The position numbers and the translations under genes were made by a program. Below the pieces are notes generated by a model. The model made no database searches, was not told the DNA's origin, and saw only the letters and a list, made by a program, of their open reading frames with translations. This document shows, piece after piece, positions 1-8,666 of a DNA stretch of 55,392 nucleotides. Position 1 is the stretch's first letter, and the number at the start of each line of letters is the position of its first letter. Source of the DNA: an uncultured Alphaproteobacteria bacterium (lineage in GTDB: Bacteria > Pseudomonadota > Alphaproteobacteria > Caulobacterales > Hyphomonadaceae); contig CAIKWZ010000034.1 in the NCBI GenBank assembly GCA_903831255.1, positions 1 to 55,392 on the forward strand, in the 5' to 3' direction.

Positions 1-1
1 G

Positions 2-2044
2 GGCACGGATGCGGACGCCGTCTTCGGCATGATGTATGCGCAGGCGGAAGACGACTTTCCCCGGATCGAGACCAATTATCTGACGGCCCTGGGACGCCTT
101 GCCGAGGCGGAGGGAGAGGGCGCCGTCTATCAGGATCTGCGCGCCCGGATGTTTCTCGATCACGACGAGATGAAGCGTCTCTACGCGCGCAGTCCGTCCT
201 GGCTTAAGTCCCTGATGAACGCGTGGGCGGACGGTCTCAACTACTATCTTCTTGTTCATCCCGAGGTGAGGCCAAAGGTGATCACGCGGTTTGAACCGTG
301 GATGGCGCTGTCCTTCACCGAGGGCTCGATTGGTGGAAACATCGAAGATGTGTCCCTTGAGGAGCTGAAGGCGTTCTACGAAGGGCGGCCGGCCCCGGTC
401 CGTCAGACAGCTCAGATCTACGTCGAGCCGACCGGATCGAACGGTATTGCGCTTGGCCCGTCGATGAGCCGGTCCGGACAGCCGCTCCTGCTCATCAATC
501 CCCACACCTCCTTCTATTTTCGGTCCGAACAGCAGGTGGTGAGCCAAGAGGTGCTCAACGCCTATGGCGCTGCGACCTGGGGGCAGTTCTTCATCTATCA
601 GGGTTTCAACGCGACGGCTGGATGGATGCATACCTCGAGCGGGGTCGACGTCGTTGACGAGTTTGTCGAGACGGTTCGCGAACGGGGAGGCAAGCTCGTC
701 TACCGGTACGGAAGCGCTCTGCGTCCGGTCGAGGTTGAACCGATCACGATCGCCTACCGCCAGGAGAACGGCGAACTCAGCTACCGTGCGTTCCAGGTGT
801 TCCGCACGCATCATGGCCCGATCGTGAAGCGGCTGAAGGGCGAATGGGTCAGCACCTCCCTGATGGTTCGTCCGATTGAGGCCCTCAGTCAGTCCTACCT
901 CAGAACCAAGGCCCGCAATCTCGACGCCTTTCTCAAAGTGTCGCGCCTGGCCGCCAACTCGTCCAACAATACGGTCTTCGCCGATGCTGACGGGGCGATC
1001 GCCTACCTTCATCCTCAGTTCATTCCCCGGCGATCGGACGCCTTCGATTATCGAAAGCCTGTCGACGGCTCTGACCCCGCGACCGACTGGAGAGGGGTCC
1101 ACTCCCTCTCTGAGACGCCGCATGCCATCCGTCCGGCCGGAGGCTGGGTCCAGAACACCAATAACGGTCCCTGGTCGGTCACCGGCGCGTCCAGTCCGCG
1201 ACGAGACGGCTTCCCGCGTTACATGGATACGTTTGGGGAGAACCCCCGGGGCCGTCACGCTCTCAGACTGCTGGAGGGCGCCGAGCCGTTCACGCTCCCA
1301 TCCCTGGTCGAGGCGGCCTTCGATCCCTACCTTCCGGCGTTCGCCGATCTCACACCCTTGCTTCTGGAGGCGTTCGACCGTCTGCCGGGGAATGATCCGA
1401 GGCGGGAGGCGCTCCGAGATCCGATCGAGGCGATCCGTGGGTGGGATCATCAGTGGGGTCTTGCCTCGGTTCCCACCTCGCTGGCCGTGTTCTGGGGTGA
1501 GAGGCTGTGGGCGGAAGCGGCTGCTCCATCCGAGGCGGCCGGGATCAGCGTCTATGAGGGCATGGACAGGCTGATCCCTGCCGACGGCAAACTCGCTGCT
1601 TTCGCTGAGGCGGTTTCGCGCCTTGAGAGGGATTTCGGATCCTGGCGGACGCCCTGGGGCGAGATCAATCGTTTCCAGCGCCTGACGGCGGATATTCAGC
1701 CGAGGTTTTCGGATGACGCGCCGAGCGTGCCCGTCGGGTTCACGTCCTCACAGTGGGGATCGCTCGCCGCCTTCGGCGCACGGGCCTATCCCGGAACCAA
1801 GCGGTATTATGGAACCCGCGGCAACAGTTTCGTCGCGGCCGTCGAGTTCGGAGACCGTGTTCGAGCCGTGGCGGTGACTGCCGGAGGCGTCAGCGGAGAT
1901 CCGTTGTCGCCTCATTTCTCCGATCAGATCCTGCGCTATGCCGAGGGCCGCCTTCGCGATGTCCGCTTTTATCCTGAGGATGTCCGCGCTCACGCCCAGG
2001 CGACCTATCGCCCGGGAGAGACGATCTGGCGGGGCGGGCGCTGA
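2..2044 (+). CDS. Penicillin acylase family N-terminal nucleophile hydrolase, 5' truncated by window
   Basis: Family members cleave amide bonds of side-chain acyl groups (beta-lactams, acyl-homoserine lactones and other acyl amides), usually in the periplasm after self-cleavage into alpha and beta chains. The frame is open to the left edge, reading GTDADAVFGMMYAQAEDDF, the conserved end of an alpha-chain motif, so the signal peptide and first part of the alpha chain lie outside. The TGSNG motif supplies the N-terminal nucleophile Ser of the beta chain (codon 437-439). Downstream NPH in LLINPHTSFYF and NTNNGPWS fit the family. The natural substrate cannot be told from the sequence. It is followed 111 bp later by a lipoprotein peptidase on the same strand, so both may act on extracellular amides or peptides. 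Confidence 0.88.
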   Translation, partial: GTDADAVFGMMYAQAEDDFPRIETNYLTALGRLAEAEGEGAVYQDLRARMFLDHDEMKRLYARSPSWLKSLMNAWADGLNYYLLVHPEVRPKVITRFEPWMALSFTEGSIGGNIEDVSLEELKAFYEGRPAPVRQTAQIYVEPTGSNGIALGPSMSRSGQPLLLINPHTSFYFRSEQQVVSQEVLNAYGAATWGQFFIYQGFNATAGWMHTSSGVDVVDEFVETVRERGGKLVYRYGSALRPVEVEPITIAYRQENGELSYRAFQVFRTHHGPIVKRLKGEWVSTSLMVRPIEALSQSYLRTKARNLDAFLKVSRLAANSSNNTVFADADGAIAYLHPQFIPRRSDAFDYRKPVDGSDPATDWRGVHSLSETPHAIRPAGGWVQNTNNGPWSVTGASSPRRDGFPRYMDTFGENPRGRHALRLLEGAEPFTLPSLVEAAFDPYLPAFADLTPLLLEAFDRLPGNDPRREALRDPIEAIRGWDHQWGLASVPTSLAVFWGERLWAEAAAPSEAAGISVYEGMDRLIPADGKLAAFAEAVSRLERDFGSWRTPWGEINRFQRLTADIQPRFSDDAPSVPVGFTSSQWGSLAAFGARAYPGTKRYYGTRGNSFVAAVEFGDRVRAVAVTAGGVSGDPLSPHFSDQILRYAEGRLRDVRFYPEDVRAHAQATYRPGETIWRGGR

Positions 2045-2155
2045 GACCGGGGGCTGACCAGGCCGGCGCGGTCTGTCCGAACCTCCGGTCCCGCACTTGT
2101 CTTGTCGGGTTGATCATCCCATGGTGCCCGCCGGTTGCGTCCGGGGGTGTTTAAG

Positions 2156-4360
2156 ATGCGTTTGAAGATGATCGGCCAGTCGCTGGCGGGGATCGCAGCG
2201 GGCCTCCTTGCGTCCTGCTCTCCTGAAACGCCGGCCTCAGGCAAAACGCTATCGCCTCTCGATCTCAGCGAAGCGGCGGTTGCGGCAGCCGACGAGTTCC
2301 TGTGGCTTGAAGAGATCTCTTCGCCCCGTTCAACCGCCTGGGTTGATGAGCAGAACGCCCGCACGAAGGCGGTTCTCGAGGCGGACCCGCGCTATCCCGG
2401 TCTTCGTGCGGACGCACTTGCGATTTTGACCGCCGAGGATCGGATCGCTCAGCCCTCCTTTCGGGGGATGGGGATCGATAATTTCTGGCAGGACGCCTCT
2501 CACGTTCGCGGCGTGTGGAGACACGCGAAAGAGGCCGACTATCTCCGGGGCGCTCCTCAATGGCGCACCGTCCTCGACATCGACGCTCTGGCCGAAGCTG
2601 AGGGCGCGAACTGGATCTTCAAGGGCGCTGACTGTCTGCCTCCTGAAGAACGATACTGCCTCGTCAGCCTGTCGAACGGGGGCAAGGACGCGGTCGTGGT
2701 CCGGGAGTATGATACGACCCGTCTCAGTTTCCGCGACGAAGGGTTCCATCTGCCTGAAGCCAAGCATCGCTTCGCGCGCCTTGAGGATGATCGTCTGCTT
2801 CTCGCTTCCGATTTCGGTGCCGGGACGCTGACCGAAAGCGGTTATCCCTTCGTCATTCGCGAAGTGCGACGCGGCGAAGAGGTTGCGTCGGGTCGGGAGA
2901 TCTTTCGCGGAGAGGCGGGTGATGGCGGATACGGCGTCTCGCCCCTCGTCTATCGCAATGACAGGTCGGAGACGGTCGCCGTTCTCGCCCTTCGACCACT
3001 CGATACCTTCCGAAGCGAAATCTGGGATCTCTCCGCGGCTGAACCCGTGCGGCTCAATCTGCCGGAGCGCGTGTCTGTTCGCGATGCGATGCAGGTGGGC
3101 GAGGAGGTTCGGCTTGTCTTCTCCGTCGAGCAGGACTGGAACGCCGGCGGCCGGACGTTTCCGGCCGGCGCGCTGATCGCCGCTCCCCTCTCGGATCTTC
3201 GCGCGGGTCTGTCGCCGGAGGCTGCCCGCGACAGCCTCGTTTTAGCGCCGGGCCCGCGTCAGTCCTTTGATGAAGTCGCCGTCTTCGACGGTCGGATTGT
3301 CGTGAGCCTTTACGACAATGTGCGCGGATCGCCCGTCGTCCTGACGGCGCCGGCTGCGGGAGAAGAGATCTGGTCCCGGCAGGCTCTGCCCGCATCGGAT
3401 AATGCCTCCGTTCATCTTGGCGCGGCCAGCCGCAGCGCGGGGCGTCTGTTCTATACCCATGAAGGTTTTCTCACTCCGCCGACGCTCAGCCTCGCTGACG
3501 TCAGGACGGGGGCCGGACGCGTCGTCCGGCAGGCGCCCGCCCGGTTCGACGCCTCGGGACATGTGGTTGAACAGTTCGAGGCTGTGTCTTCAGACGGCGA
3601 AAAAATCCCTTACTTCGTGGTGCGTCCCGGCGGGCCGCCCAAGGCCGATACGCCCACACAGATGTTCGGATATGGCGGTTTCCAGCTATCCTATCCGCCG
3701 TCCTATCGGGCTGAACTCGGCAAGCTCTGGCTTGAAAGGGGCGGGGCCTACGTTCTCGCCAACATCCGGGGAGGGGGCGAGTTCGGTCCTGCCTGGCATC
3801 AGGCGGCGCTCAAAGGCGCCCGCCAGAAAGCCTTCGATGATTTTGCCGCCGTCGCCGCCGACCTCGCAGCCCGCGGGATCACCTCTGCGCCTCACCTTGC
3901 CGTTTATGGGCGTTCAAACGGCGGGGTGCTGACCTCGGTGACGCTGACGCAGCATCCCGAACTGATCGGCGGAGCCGTCATCGAAAGTCCGCTGGTGGAC
4001 ATGCTGCGCTATCACGCCCTTCCGCCCGGCGCGTCCTGGATCGGGGAATATGGCGATCCGAGGATCCCAGGGGAGGCGGCTTTCATTGCGACTTACTCGG
4101 CCTATCAGGCCCTTGAACCTGGAAAAGCCTATCCGGAGGTCTACATCACGACCAACACGCATGACGATCGGGTCCATCCCGGACATGCGCGAAAGTTCGC
4201 TGCGCGTCTCCAGAGTCTTGGCTATCCGGCGCTCTATCATGAGACGACTGACGGCGGGCACTCCAACGACTCAGATCCGGTGCTCAACGCGGACAGATGG
4301 GCGCGGCATTACACTTATCTCGCCCGTCGGCTGGGTCTTGGCGTCGGATCAGACGGCTGA
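2156..4360 (+). CDS. Prolyl oligopeptidase family (S9A) serine peptidase, predicted lipoprotein
   Basis: A serine peptidase of the prolyl oligopeptidase type, expected to cleave short peptides after proline or to act more loosely as an oligopeptidase. I start it at ATG 2156 (734 aa), not the in-frame TTG 21 bases upstream, because this gives a clean lipoprotein signal ending LLASC (Cys21) and has a GGGGG tract upstream. Residues to about 430 form the N-terminal propeller region. The C-terminal hydrolase domain has FGYGGF, the nucleophile elbow GRSNGG (Ser587), HDDRV (Asp670/671) and GGHSN (His702), so the catalytic triad is complete. Lipidation suggests it is anchored on the periplasmic face of the inner membrane or in the outer membrane. 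Confidence 0.9.
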   Translation: MRLKMIGQSLAGIAAGLLASCSPETPASGKTLSPLDLSEAAVAAADEFLWLEEISSPRSTAWVDEQNARTKAVLEADPRYPGLRADALAILTAEDRIAQPSFRGMGIDNFWQDASHVRGVWRHAKEADYLRGAPQWRTVLDIDALAEAEGANWIFKGADCLPPEERYCLVSLSNGGKDAVVVREYDTTRLSFRDEGFHLPEAKHRFARLEDDRLLLASDFGAGTLTESGYPFVIREVRRGEEVASGREIFRGEAGDGGYGVSPLVYRNDRSETVAVLALRPLDTFRSEIWDLSAAEPVRLNLPERVSVRDAMQVGEEVRLVFSVEQDWNAGGRTFPAGALIAAPLSDLRAGLSPEAARDSLVLAPGPRQSFDEVAVFDGRIVVSLYDNVRGSPVVLTAPAAGEEIWSRQALPASDNASVHLGAASRSAGRLFYTHEGFLTPPTLSLADVRTGAGRVVRQAPARFDASGHVVEQFEAVSSDGEKIPYFVVRPGGPPKADTPTQMFGYGGFQLSYPPSYRAELGKLWLERGGAYVLANIRGGGEFGPAWHQAALKGARQKAFDDFAAVAADLAARGITSAPHLAVYGRSNGGVLTSVTLTQHPELIGGAVIESPLVDMLRYHALPPGASWIGEYGDPRIPGEAAFIATYSAYQALEPGKAYPEVYITTNTHDDRVHPGHARKFAARLQSLGYPALYHETTDGGHSNDSDPVLNADRWARHYTYLARRLGLGVGSDG

Positions 4361-4811
4361 TGCAGAAGCGAGACGCGGCTGTAATGTGGACGCGACCTGC
4401 GTGGGCGGCGCATGACCGTCATGCTCGCGCCGGCCACTCACAATGGGACGATGACCCTGACGATCATAACGATAGCGGGCGTCTGAGCCATCTCGTGCAT
4501 CGACGGACCTGACATAAAGCCGGGCTTATACCCGGTGGTCGCCAGACGGTCGCGATCCCGACGTTGCAGCGCTCCGGGGCAGATGTCGAACCTTGGAACT
4601 GTTTCTGTCGCGGCGGTGAGAGAGCCGCCGCCACCTGCAGTCTCATCACGACTTGCAGGCTGAACGACGTCGACCCCCACGCCCGAGTGGGTCGAATCTC
4701 ATCGGCGAAGTCCAGCGGTTTATGCCTGAGGCATATCGTCGGGCGACAGAATAGCTTGTGGAGATGAGGTCATCCGGAGCGCAGACTTCTGAAAACGGAC
4801 TCCAGACGATG
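4361..4811. other. Intergenic region between peptidase and hipA-like gene
   Basis: No convincing gene. Several short open frames lack recognisable motifs. Small inverted repeats are present: CCGGG/CCCGG at 4520-4535 and CGGCGG/CCGCCG at 4611-4630. Neither is followed by a T-run. The flanking genes converge here, so the region probably contains both transcription ends. Confidence 0.5.
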
Positions 4812-6119
4812 CTATGCGGGCCGATGAACGCCTTCCGGCGCGCCATAGAATGCGAACGGGTTTAGAAACTGCCGCCGCCACAGGAAGGCGCGATCAACAG
4901 CCGAAAGCGCCGCCTCATCGCATACCTTGTCCCATGCCGCCGTGATGATGTTGACTTGGTTGTTGATGATACTGATCGCCTGGGGCCGGCTCAGCAGGAA
5001 TTGAGGCGCTGCCTCGAGAGGGACGAATAGCTGACTGCGGCGATCATCGTTCCGGATCAGCATGGCCTGTGACGCCTCGTTTCCGCTGCGTGCTTGCGGA
5101 CAGATATCGTAAGCGGGCGTCAGTGTCAGCGACGCGCCATCCCAGAACGCAGCGTGGTTGCGGGCGTGATCGTCGGTATTGCCGCACAGGATGTTGAAGA
5201 CGATCCGGCTGAACAGTTCGCGCGCCGTTTCTTTCGGGGCCGTGAAGCGGCGGCGCACGGTCTCGGCCAGATGATCATAGCTGGCGTAGGACGCCATCTT
5301 TTCATCGAGTTCAAGGATTGTCAGCGCGGAGACCATCGCGCGCCGCCGCCAGCCTGCCGCATGAGGCGTGCGGTCAAAGCGCGTGATCAGCAACACATCC
5401 TTGCCGAGCGCCGAGGTCAAACGCACCGGCGCAACATCCAGTCCCACCAGTGCGGCCAGCCGCATCGCGATGAACTCTGCCTTGACGACATTGTAGAGGT
5501 CGCGGCTTGCGGAGAACTTGGCGATGAGCCTGGCATCGCCATCGGTAATCATCGCCTTGGGACGCGCGCCGCCAAGCGAAGTCCTGTGATGGAAGGCAGC
5601 ATCCAGCTCCGCGCTGAGCGGCACACCCTGTTCCACCCGGTCTGCGGCTTGCTGTAATTCTGCGAGCGTCGCGCTCGCCGATTGGCGCGGCGTATAGGTT
5701 TCGGGCGAGGTTTGAAAGTCGAGGCTGCCGATGCGGTCGGATCCAGATTCCAAGAGGTAAGTCAGCTCATCGAGTTCGACGGTCGCAGCCTCGTCCCCTT
5801 TCATCCCAAGCTTGCGATTGATCAGGACGCGCCGTCCCCACGCGTCGGGAGATGCGTCACGAATGCAGTTTGGCATCGACAGGCCCGGTAGCAGTGGAAT
5901 TACGCCTGGCTGCAAAGGCAGTTCTGGCGCGTAAATCGGGATCGCGTCCGTGCGCGTCAGATAGGATCGACCGTAATTGAATACGAGCTGTGCGCCGCGA
6001 CGGCTCAACCTGCCTGCGACGACGGGCGCATTGGCATCGGGAAGCCAAATCCAGACGAAGGCCTCTTCATAGCGCGTGCCGGGGAACGTGCCGAACGCGC
6101 TTAAATCAGAAGTCATCAT
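4812..6119 (-). CDS. hipA: HipA-like serine/threonine kinase toxin
   Basis: HipA family toxins are kinases that phosphorylate a translation-related target (glutamyl-tRNA synthetase in E. coli) and slow growth. This 435-aa protein has an N-terminal Couple_hipA-type domain (about 1-140), the conserved SLGGARPK loop (181-188), a candidate ATP-binding Lys in LIAKF (201), the catalytic NTDDHARN motif (314-321) and the metal-binding Asp of AYDIC (338). The active site therefore looks intact. Its start overlaps the 3' end of the upstream antitoxin by 14 bases, giving the usual antitoxin-first order and translational coupling. The target is unknown, and a domesticated regulatory kinase is also possible. 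Confidence 0.88.
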   Translation of the reverse strand: MMTSDLSAFGTFPGTRYEEAFVWIWLPDANAPVVAGRLSRRGAQLVFNYGRSYLTRTDAIPIYAPELPLQPGVIPLLPGLSMPNCIRDASPDAWGRRVLINRKLGMKGDEAATVELDELTYLLESGSDRIGSLDFQTSPETYTPRQSASATLAELQQAADRVEQGVPLSAELDAAFHHRTSLGGARPKAMITDGDARLIAKFSASRDLYNVVKAEFIAMRLAALVGLDVAPVRLTSALGKDVLLITRFDRTPHAAGWRRRAMVSALTILELDEKMASYASYDHLAETVRRRFTAPKETARELFSRIVFNILCGNTDDHARNHAAFWDGASLTLTPAYDICPQARSGNEASQAMLIRNDDRRSQLFVPLEAAPQFLLSRPQAISIINNQVNIITAAWDKVCDEAALSAVDRAFLWRRQFLNPFAFYGAPEGVHRPA

Positions 6120-6444
6120 TCACCGCCGTTCGAGGTGCGCGAACCGACTTCGGCAGCAGCGCCATTTTTTCTGTCTGGCGGGCGAGCCGGGCTGGAAGCA
6201 GGCGCTCATCCATCTCAAATAAAGGCACGCCGACGATCGCTGCGACCTCGAAAACCGCGCCGATCCCGCAGCCGGGATCGCCGCGCTCGATCCGCTGCAA
6301 CAGTCCCCGCGAAATGCCCGCACGAGTGGACACCTCGGTGGTCGTGAGCGTGCTTGTGAGCCGCGCTTCGCGAATAAGCGCCCCCAGGAGCGAAAGGGCG
6401 TCGCGGCTGTATTTTGATAACGCGGGAGAGAGGACCTTTGGCAT
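6106..6444 (-). CDS. hipB: HipB-like XRE-family antitoxin/repressor
   Basis: A small helix-turn-helix protein (112 aa from this start) with the Cro/C1 layout: LLGALIREARL, then TTEVSTRAGISRGLLQRIERG as helices 2-3 and recognition helix, then FEVAAIVGVPLFEM. It should bind and neutralise the HipA-like kinase and repress the operon. The frame remains open upstream to a TTG at 6522, but that TTG is part of a TTGACA promoter-like hexamer, so I prefer ATG 6444. The C-terminal tail (PKSVRAPRTAVNDDF) overlaps the toxin gene. Confidence 0.82.
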   Translation of the reverse strand: MPKVLSPALSKYSRDALSLLGALIREARLTSTLTTTEVSTRAGISRGLLQRIERGDPGCGIGAVFEVAAIVGVPLFEMDERLLPARLARQTEKMALLPKSVRAPRTAVNDDF

Positions 6445-6475
6445 CTCTGACTCATTCGTGAACCACAAGACCCCA

Positions 6476-6547
6476 TGCGGCTTGTTTATGGGCCATTTGC
6501 CCGTACCGTGTCTCTCTGTCAACTATTTGATCTATAAACAAGCCGCA
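6476..6547 (-). promoter_or_regulatory. Candidate hipBA promoter flanked by inverted operator sites
   Basis: Two perfect 14-base arms face each other: TGCGGCTTGTTTAT at 6476-6489 and its reverse complement at 6534-6547. Between them, reading on the minus strand, lies TTGACA (6517-6522); the -10 at suitable spacing is poor (CAAATG, 6494-6499). A second inverted pair, GATCTATAAA (6529-6538) and TTTATAGATC (6565-6574), overlaps the outer site. HipB-type antitoxins are known to bind paired palindromic operators around their own promoter, so autoregulation here is a reasonable inference. Confidence 0.55.
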
Positions 6548-6751
6548 AAGCTCTTTGAGGTCTATTTATAGATCGTTGTTTTGCGGTTGAGGTTGATTGA
6601 CGCCCGGCTCTGCGCCTGCGACGCGGCCTCGGGATGAACGCGTCTCGCCGCGCGCGGTTTCTCGGAAGGTGCATTACAGGCGCCAGGACGACACGCTCTG
6701 TCGCGCTGAGAGCCCATTGACTTTTTATCCGGATGAAAATACCCGGAGATC

Positions 6752-7270
6752 ATGATCACACCCGCGACCTTTTCAGTCTTTCAGGGCGATCGTCTGATCG
6801 CCGCCGGCTCCCGGGACGAGGCGAGGGCGGCCGTTCGCGAGGCCGGGAGCGATGCGCGGGTTCTGGTGTTCGAGGATGCGACCGGGGCGCAGATTGATCT
6901 TGATGTTCGGGAGACCGATGAGACGGGCTCTGAGGCGGCTCGCGGCCGCGGTCGTCCCCGACTTGGCGTCACACCGCGGGAAGTCACCCTTTTGCCTCGG
7001 CATTGGGACTGGCTCGCACAACAACCCGGAGGGGCGTCGGTCGCCCTGCGGCGGCTTGTTGAAGAGGCGAGCCGGAGCCCGGTCGAACGCAGGCGCGTCG
7101 CAACCAAGGCGTCTTATGCCTTCATGCACGCCATCGCCGGCGATCGCCCGGGTTATGAAGAGGCCCTGAGGTCACTCTTCGCCGGCGATCGCGAGAGGTT
7201 CGAGGCTCAGATCGCGGCATGGCCCGTCGATGTCCGCGCCTACGCTGTGCGGCTGGCGTTTCCGGATTGA
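6752..7270 (+). CDS. DUF2239 family protein
   Basis: A 172-aa protein matching the DUF2239 family from memory: GRGRPRLGV, then REVTLLPRHWDWLAQQPGG, then ASVALRRLVEEA, all hallmark segments of that family. No signal peptide or membrane segment is visible, so it is probably cytoplasmic. The family has no established function. It stands alone, divergent from hipBA and convergent with the next hydrolase gene. The ribosome binding site is CCGGAG six to eight bases before the ATG. Confidence 0.85.
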   Translation: MITPATFSVFQGDRLIAAGSRDEARAAVREAGSDARVLVFEDATGAQIDLDVRETDETGSEAARGRGRPRLGVTPREVTLLPRHWDWLAQQPGGASVALRRLVEEASRSPVERRRVATKASYAFMHAIAGDRPGYEEALRSLFAGDRERFEAQIAAWPVDVRAYAVRLAFPD

Positions 7271-7369
7271 AACCTCGCGGCGGGGTGTCGAGACGCTGTC
7301 CGGTTCGCGCTTGTCCCGACGCCCGGACGCCGGCGTGTCGAGGTTTGCGATCGGAAACGCAGATCGTGG

Positions 7370-7387
7370 CGCCTCTCGCCTGAGGCG
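7370..7387. terminator. Short hairpin in convergent intergenic region
   Basis: CGCCTC and GAGGCG form a six-base-pair stem around a six-base loop between the ends of the convergent DUF2239 and alpha/beta hydrolase genes. There is no clear T-run, so termination is only suggested by position. Confidence 0.3.
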
Positions 7388-7418
7388 GCTCGTCACGCGC
7401 GAGCGTGGGCCGTTGACC

Positions 7419-8519
7419 CTAGGAGGCGGGTTTCAGGCCGTTGAGGAAGTCCAGAAGCAGGGCGTTCACCTGTTCAGGGCGTTCCTGCTGGATCCAGTGT
7501 CCGGATTCAGGGATGACCGTGACGCCCCGTATGTCGTCGGCGACCCTAGACATCTGGGCGCGGAGATTTTCCGGCCTGGCCCCGCGGATGACGATGTCGT
7601 CCTGACCTGCGAGGAACATGACCGGCGCCGCGATCCGCTTTCCCGACAATTCCGGGGTAATCTCCCAGTTGCGGTGGAAGTTCCGGTAGTAGTTGATCCC
7701 GCCGCGGAAGCCGGCCCGCTCGAACTCGCCCACAAAATAGTCGAGGTCGGAGTCTGAGAGCCAGGGCGGAAGCTGCTTCGGGGCCCCAAGACGCGGTATC
7801 CAGCCTCCGGCGGCAGCCTTCGGATCGGTCACCTTCGGCGCTTCGAGGGGGGCGCCCGTCACCGAGTAAAGACGGCTGAGGATGGCTTTCGGATCTGCGT
7901 CGAACTCGGCTTCGGCGATACCCGGCTCCTGGAAATAGAGGATGTAGTAGAAGTTGTCGCCGTAGCTGCGCTTCATGGATTCGAGGGGAGACCCGTCGGG
8001 GCGGCCTCCGAACGGCACGCTCATGGCGGCCAGGGCCGTGAAGCGGTCCGGATGAAGAAGCATCGAGTTCCAGGAGACGATCGCGCCCCAGTCGTGCCCG
8101 ACCAGCGTTGCGGTCTTTGCGCCCATCGCATCGAGAAGGCCCACGAGATCGGCGCTCAGTTCGCGGATGTTATAATCCTCGATATTGGCGGGCTTATCCG
8201 ACCCGCCATAGCCGCGCATATCCGGGGCGACGACGTGATAGCCCGCATCGGCCAGAGCCTTGATCTGGTGACGCCAGGAATACCAGCTCTCCGGCCATCC
8301 GTGGACGAGAAGCACGAGGGGACCTTCGCCCATCTCTGCGATCCGCAGCTTCACGCCATTGGTTTCCACCATCCTCAGCGTTGGGCCTCCGGCCTCGGCG
8401 ATCGCCGCCCGCTCGCTGGAAGAGATGGCCGGCTGAAGGGCGCAGGAGGCCAGACCAACCGAGCCCGCCGTCATCAGGCAGCTGAGCGCAAGGCTCCGCA
8501 GCATCGATGGAAAAGCCAT
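7419..8519 (-). CDS. Epoxide-hydrolase-like alpha/beta hydrolase, predicted lipoprotein
   Basis: A 366-aa alpha/beta hydrolase of the soluble epoxide hydrolase/haloalkane dehalogenase branch. The first 26 residues form a lipoprotein signal ending GLASC. The oxyanion motif is HGWPESW (73-79), the nucleophile elbow GHDWG carries Asp143, the acid is likely in AGQDD, and the base is in ESGHW. The cap domain has adjacent tyrosines (NYYRN) as expected for epoxide activation. Asp as nucleophile argues for epoxide or haloalkane chemistry, not ester hydrolysis. Lipidation implies it works outside the cytoplasm, which is less usual for this branch. It lies downstream of the DUF1501-like operon, separated by a strong hairpin. 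Confidence 0.87.
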   Translation of the reverse strand: MAFPSMLRSLALSCLMTAGSVGLASCALQPAISSSERAAIAEAGGPTLRMVETNGVKLRIAEMGEGPLVLLVHGWPESWYSWRHQIKALADAGYHVVAPDMRGYGGSDKPANIEDYNIRELSADLVGLLDAMGAKTATLVGHDWGAIVSWNSMLLHPDRFTALAAMSVPFGGRPDGSPLESMKRSYGDNFYYILYFQEPGIAEAEFDADPKAILSRLYSVTGAPLEAPKVTDPKAAAGGWIPRLGAPKQLPPWLSDSDLDYFVGEFERAGFRGGINYYRNFHRNWEITPELSGKRIAAPVMFLAGQDDIVIRGARPENLRAQMSRVADDIRGVTVIPESGHWIQQERPEQVNALLLDFLNGLKPAS

Positions 8520-8548
8520 TTTCGTGTCTCCCCATGGTCCGCCTGTCA

Positions 8549-8572
8549 GCGCCGCCCCACAAGGGGCGGCGC
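8549..8572 (-). terminator. Strong stem-loop between DUF1501-like gene and hydrolase gene
   Basis: A perfect ten-base-pair stem (GCGCCGCCCC with its complement) closes a four-base loop (ACAA on the plus strand). It sits 95 bases after the DUF1501-like stop and 30 bases before the hydrolase start. There is no U-tract. It may terminate the upstream operon, or attenuate or stabilise the hydrolase mRNA. Confidence 0.5.
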
Positions 8573-8666
8573 CCGACGGCTCTGATCTCAGATCCGGTCC
8601 GAAGACCCGGACAAATCTTTCGGAGCGCGACCGTTGTCACTCTCCCCGGAGAGGTCCGCGTGCGCC

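Noticed and set aside
1-2044. Naming the first gene pvdQ/quiP (acyl-homoserine lactone acylase)
   Set aside because: Only the family-level nucleophile motifs are clear; substrate cannot be assigned and the N-terminus is missing.
6717-6751. TTGACT and TACCCG directly before the DUF2239 ATG, suggesting a leaderless promoter
   Set aside because: The -10 is poor and a normal ribosome site is present, so the match is probably chance.
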